This document shows, in pieces, positions 4,407 through 5,873 of a stretch of 5,873 nucleotides of DNA (positions are counted from its first letter, which is position 1; each line of letters starts with the position of its first letter). The stretch is from NCBI GenBank assembly GCA_934700265.1, contig CAKUXH010000064.1, positions 1-5,873 of the forward strand, in the 5' to 3' direction. A program made the translations under genes and the position numbers. This stretch comes from an uncultured Opitutales bacterium (GTDB lineage Bacteria > Verrucomicrobiota > Verrucomicrobiia > Opitutales > UBA9783). The notes under the pieces are model-generated. The model saw only the letters and a list, made by a program, of their open reading frames with translations, made no database searches and had not been told where the DNA came from.

Positions 4407-5312
4407 ATGAATACAAGAACATTTCTTTCTAACTTTCCAACTTTTGTTAAAAGGTGGAAAGTATATCGTAAAAAATTAGGCGGCACACCTTTGGGCTGGA
4501 CGGTCACAAGTGACTATTGTTTAGATGATCCTAATAAAAATGACTGTATAACTTTTACAATTAATCCTATATTGGGACAAATAGAACCGATTACCAAAAT
4601 TTTAGATAAAAAATTACCTACCGAAATTAAGAAAATGAGACAAGTACCCCAAGAAACAATTGATTTTATAAAGAAGCAGAAAGAATTCTTTAGTTTGGTT
4701 TTTCTGTTTCCGGACAAGGATAGACTTTTCAATATACAGTATTTCAAAACGGACATGTTGGCTTTATCAGAAAGTTCCATGATCACCGATGAAAGTAGGA
4801 AAAGTCTGAAATTATTTGTGAGATCATTAGAAAGAAAAGGATTACATAAGAAAGTACTACAAAATCTGTCTTTAGTAAGCTTTCTGTGCGGAAGAATTGT
4901 GGAGTTTCTGACAATCAAACATTATGCCGAAGCAATACATTGGTTCCCAGACAGAGACTCTATTATGCGAGAGGGGAAAGGAATTATCAGGGAGCTTGTC
5001 AATGTGAGTTGTACAAATGCAATTGCTGGCCGAACTAGATATCCGGAAGTTCATATTGGTGGTGAGAATTTAGCAACAGGAGAATTTGTTTTTGATCCAT
5101 TTACACGATATCCGGACATTATTAGTGGCGTGTTTTCGTCACTTCCAATTTTTAGTAATCGGAAATTAAAAGAGAAACATTTTCAATTACTGCAAGAGAC
5201 GATCTTAAATAATCCACGCATTGCATGGTTCATTATGTATCCCGATAAAATGCGTTATTTTGATATGGTTGCTTTGAAATTATTCTATGAAAAGCACCTA
5301 ATTAAATGTTAA
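4407..5312 (+). CDS. Uncharacterised protein beside the RM genes (301 aa)
   Basis: A complete 301-residue soluble protein, AT-rich like the RM genes and transcribed divergently from the methyltransferase. I cannot name it. It has no signal peptide or membrane segment. Notable spots are a strand-like N-terminal block, TVTSDYCLDDPNKNDCITFT (32-51), with acidic D36, D40 and D41; a hydrophobic strand SLVFLF (96-101); WFPDRD (179-184) before a helix; and FDPFTRYPDIISG (229-241) with D230 and D237. Strands bearing spaced Asp residues suggest an RNase H-like or other metal-dependent nuclease fold, perhaps distantly DUF3800-like, but the usual DUF3800 opening (DESG) is absent. Shared regulation with the methyltransferase suggests an RM accessory or defence role. 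It shows no similarity that I can see to a Vsr repair nuclease or a C protein. The ATG is the first in frame and has no ribosome-binding site. Confidence 0.75.
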   Translation: MNTRTFLSNFPTFVKRWKVYRKKLGGTPLGWTVTSDYCLDDPNKNDCITFTINPILGQIEPITKILDKKLPTEIKKMRQVPQETIDFIKKQKEFFSLVFLFPDKDRLFNIQYFKTDMLALSESSMITDESRKSLKLFVRSLERKGLHKKVLQNLSLVSFLCGRIVEFLTIKHYAEAIHWFPDRDSIMREGKGIIRELVNVSCTNAIAGRTRYPEVHIGGENLATGEFVFDPFTRYPDIISGVFSSLPIFSNRKLKEKHFQLLQETILNNPRIAWFIMYPDKMRYFDMVALKLFYEKHLIKC

Positions 5313-5770
5313 ACACAATTCAAAAACATATTTGGAATCGAATTATCGGGCTTGAGTGTCCAAACTCTGTCCATTCTCCGTACAGCTTATTTGCTTAATC
5401 TTGCTTATTTACTGTGACCAAAAAGCGCACAAGGCATAATAAAAGCGCAAGAAATCGTTTCCTAGTAATCGGAAAAACCACGCGGATATAGTGTCCAAAT
5501 TGTGACCAGTATATTCATAGTTTTCGGAAATTTTTTTAGTAGTTTTTATACTTCTTCGACGAGAAGTAATAATTATAGTATGTAAAAAAATCTTGGCAAT
5601 TCGGGTTGTGCGGATATAGTTTGCAGAAAAATCGTGTATATTTACACTTTTGTCGATGAGAAAAAGAAGAATTTTAGCGTTTACTGTACACCATCAAGGG
5701 TCCACTAACAATATATACTTTTTGTTCTAATTTTGCTCATTTTGCTCCCGAAGCCCCGTCGGAAAAGCAT
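5313..5770. other. AT-rich gene-free stretch with short repeats
   Basis: No supported gene in about 460 bp. Short repeats are visible: AAAAGCGCA at 5421-5429 and 5441-5449 (period 20 bp); GCGGATATAGT at 5482-5492 and 5610-5620; three copies of GCTTA(A/T)T between about 5385 and 5409; and a 7-bp hairpin TACTTCT-TCGACG-AGAAGTA (5549-5568). No clear intrinsic terminator follows the 301-residue gene. The repeats could be protein-binding sites or debris of an old element; I see no evidence that decides between these. Confidence 0.45.
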
Positions 5771-5772
5771 AA

Positions 5773-5808
5773 AAAAAGAACCACTCTCGTCTGAGAATGA
5801 CTCTTTTT
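5773..5808 (-). terminator. Intrinsic terminator, 16-bp stem
   Basis: Bases 5773-5788 pair with 5793-5808 around a four-base loop. Read on the minus strand, all 16 pairs form (three as G-U wobbles) and the stem ends in an unbroken T-run of seven. On the plus strand the wobbles become A-C mismatches, so it works best for minus-strand transcripts coming from the right edge. It sits seven bases downstream of a tRNA-3'-end-like sequence, as expected for the terminator of a tRNA gene. Confidence 0.75.
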
Positions 5809-5815
5809 CTAAAAG

Positions 5816-5836
5816 TGCGCCCAACATGAATCGAAC
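5816..5836 (-). other. tRNA 3'-end-like sequence, candidate attachment site
   Basis: On the minus strand the 21 bases begin G-TTCGATT-C, a canonical T-loop with its closing pair, continue with a five-base T-stem arm (CATGT), and end TGGGCGCA, a seven-base acceptor arm plus discriminator A; no CCA is encoded. The bases upstream (AATAG) cannot pair with CATGT, and no D-arm, anticodon arm or 5' acceptor is found, so it is not a whole tRNA gene. A tRNA 3' end abruptly joined to foreign DNA is the form left by tyrosine integrases. The acceptor arm would suit a tRNA beginning GCGCCCA, such as some tRNA-Arg, but identity is unresolved. The mobile DNA would lie to the right of it. Confidence 0.5.
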
Positions 5837-5873
5837 TATTAAATTAATTGACTTGACTTCTCTCCCGATAGTA

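Noticed and set aside
4514..4918. 134-codon minus-strand frame inside the 301-residue gene
   Set aside because: It is antisense to a longer AT-rich gene, and its low-complexity Leu/Ser/Phe-rich translation is typical of a shadow frame.
5151..5475. TAGTAATCGGAAA present at both 5153-5165 and 5463-5475
   Set aside because: A single 13-bp match in AT-rich DNA of this length can easily arise by chance, and the flanks do not match.
5705..5872. Minus-strand frame open from the right edge across the tRNA-like end
   Set aside because: It would be translated through both the tRNA-like sequence and a strong terminator. The other two frames stop within 11 codons, so the C-terminus of an integrase there is possible but too short to call.

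Overview
The window reads as a stretch of bacterial accessory DNA. A complete type II restriction-modification (RM) locus sits beside a short operon of the kind of small genes carried by phages and integrative elements, and the outer parts are rich in hairpins and short repeats. The RM genes are AT-rich. The left-hand operon (489-1755) is visibly richer in G+C, so the two blocks probably have different histories. The host cannot be named from this sequence. The DUF2924-like, DUF4314-like and small zinc-ribbon genes recall mobile elements of host-associated bacteria, but that is only an impression.

Left flank, 1-475: no gene that I can support. It holds two perfect hairpins (37-60 and 72-111, the second an intrinsic-terminator shape) and a cluster of CAGGGA/TCCCTG repeats (162-329). 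Next, on the minus strand, come five tightly packed small genes read from 1755 down to 489: a DUF2924-like protein, a DUF4314-like protein, two unknown proteins and a 49-residue zinc ribbon. Each starts within a few bases of, or overlaps, the gene before it. A hairpin over the last stop codon (476-507) ends the unit.

Centre, 1756-4406: a 165-bp divergent intergenic region leads on the plus strand to a probable type II restriction endonuclease (1921-2895). It meets tail-to-tail, with overlapping stop codons, a minus-strand DNA (cytosine-5) methyltransferase (2892-4316, or up to 4352) that has an N-terminal XRE-type helix-turn-helix. By analogy with HTH-carrying methyltransferases such as those of the SsoII and EcoRII systems, this enzyme probably also represses its own promoter. 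An extended -10 element (TGGTATAAT) overlaps the furthest-upstream ATG, so translation probably starts downstream of it.

Right, 4407-5873: divergent from the methyltransferase, and sharing its 54-91 bp control region, is a 301-residue protein I cannot assign. Its position makes it a candidate third member of the RM island. About 450 bp of AT-rich, repeat-bearing DNA without a gene follows. Then come a strong hairpin that terminates minus-strand transcription and a 21-bp sequence that looks like the 3' end of a tRNA gene (T-loop to discriminator base) whose 5' half is missing. That is the expected shape of an integrase attachment site, and suggests that another integrated element begins at the right edge.
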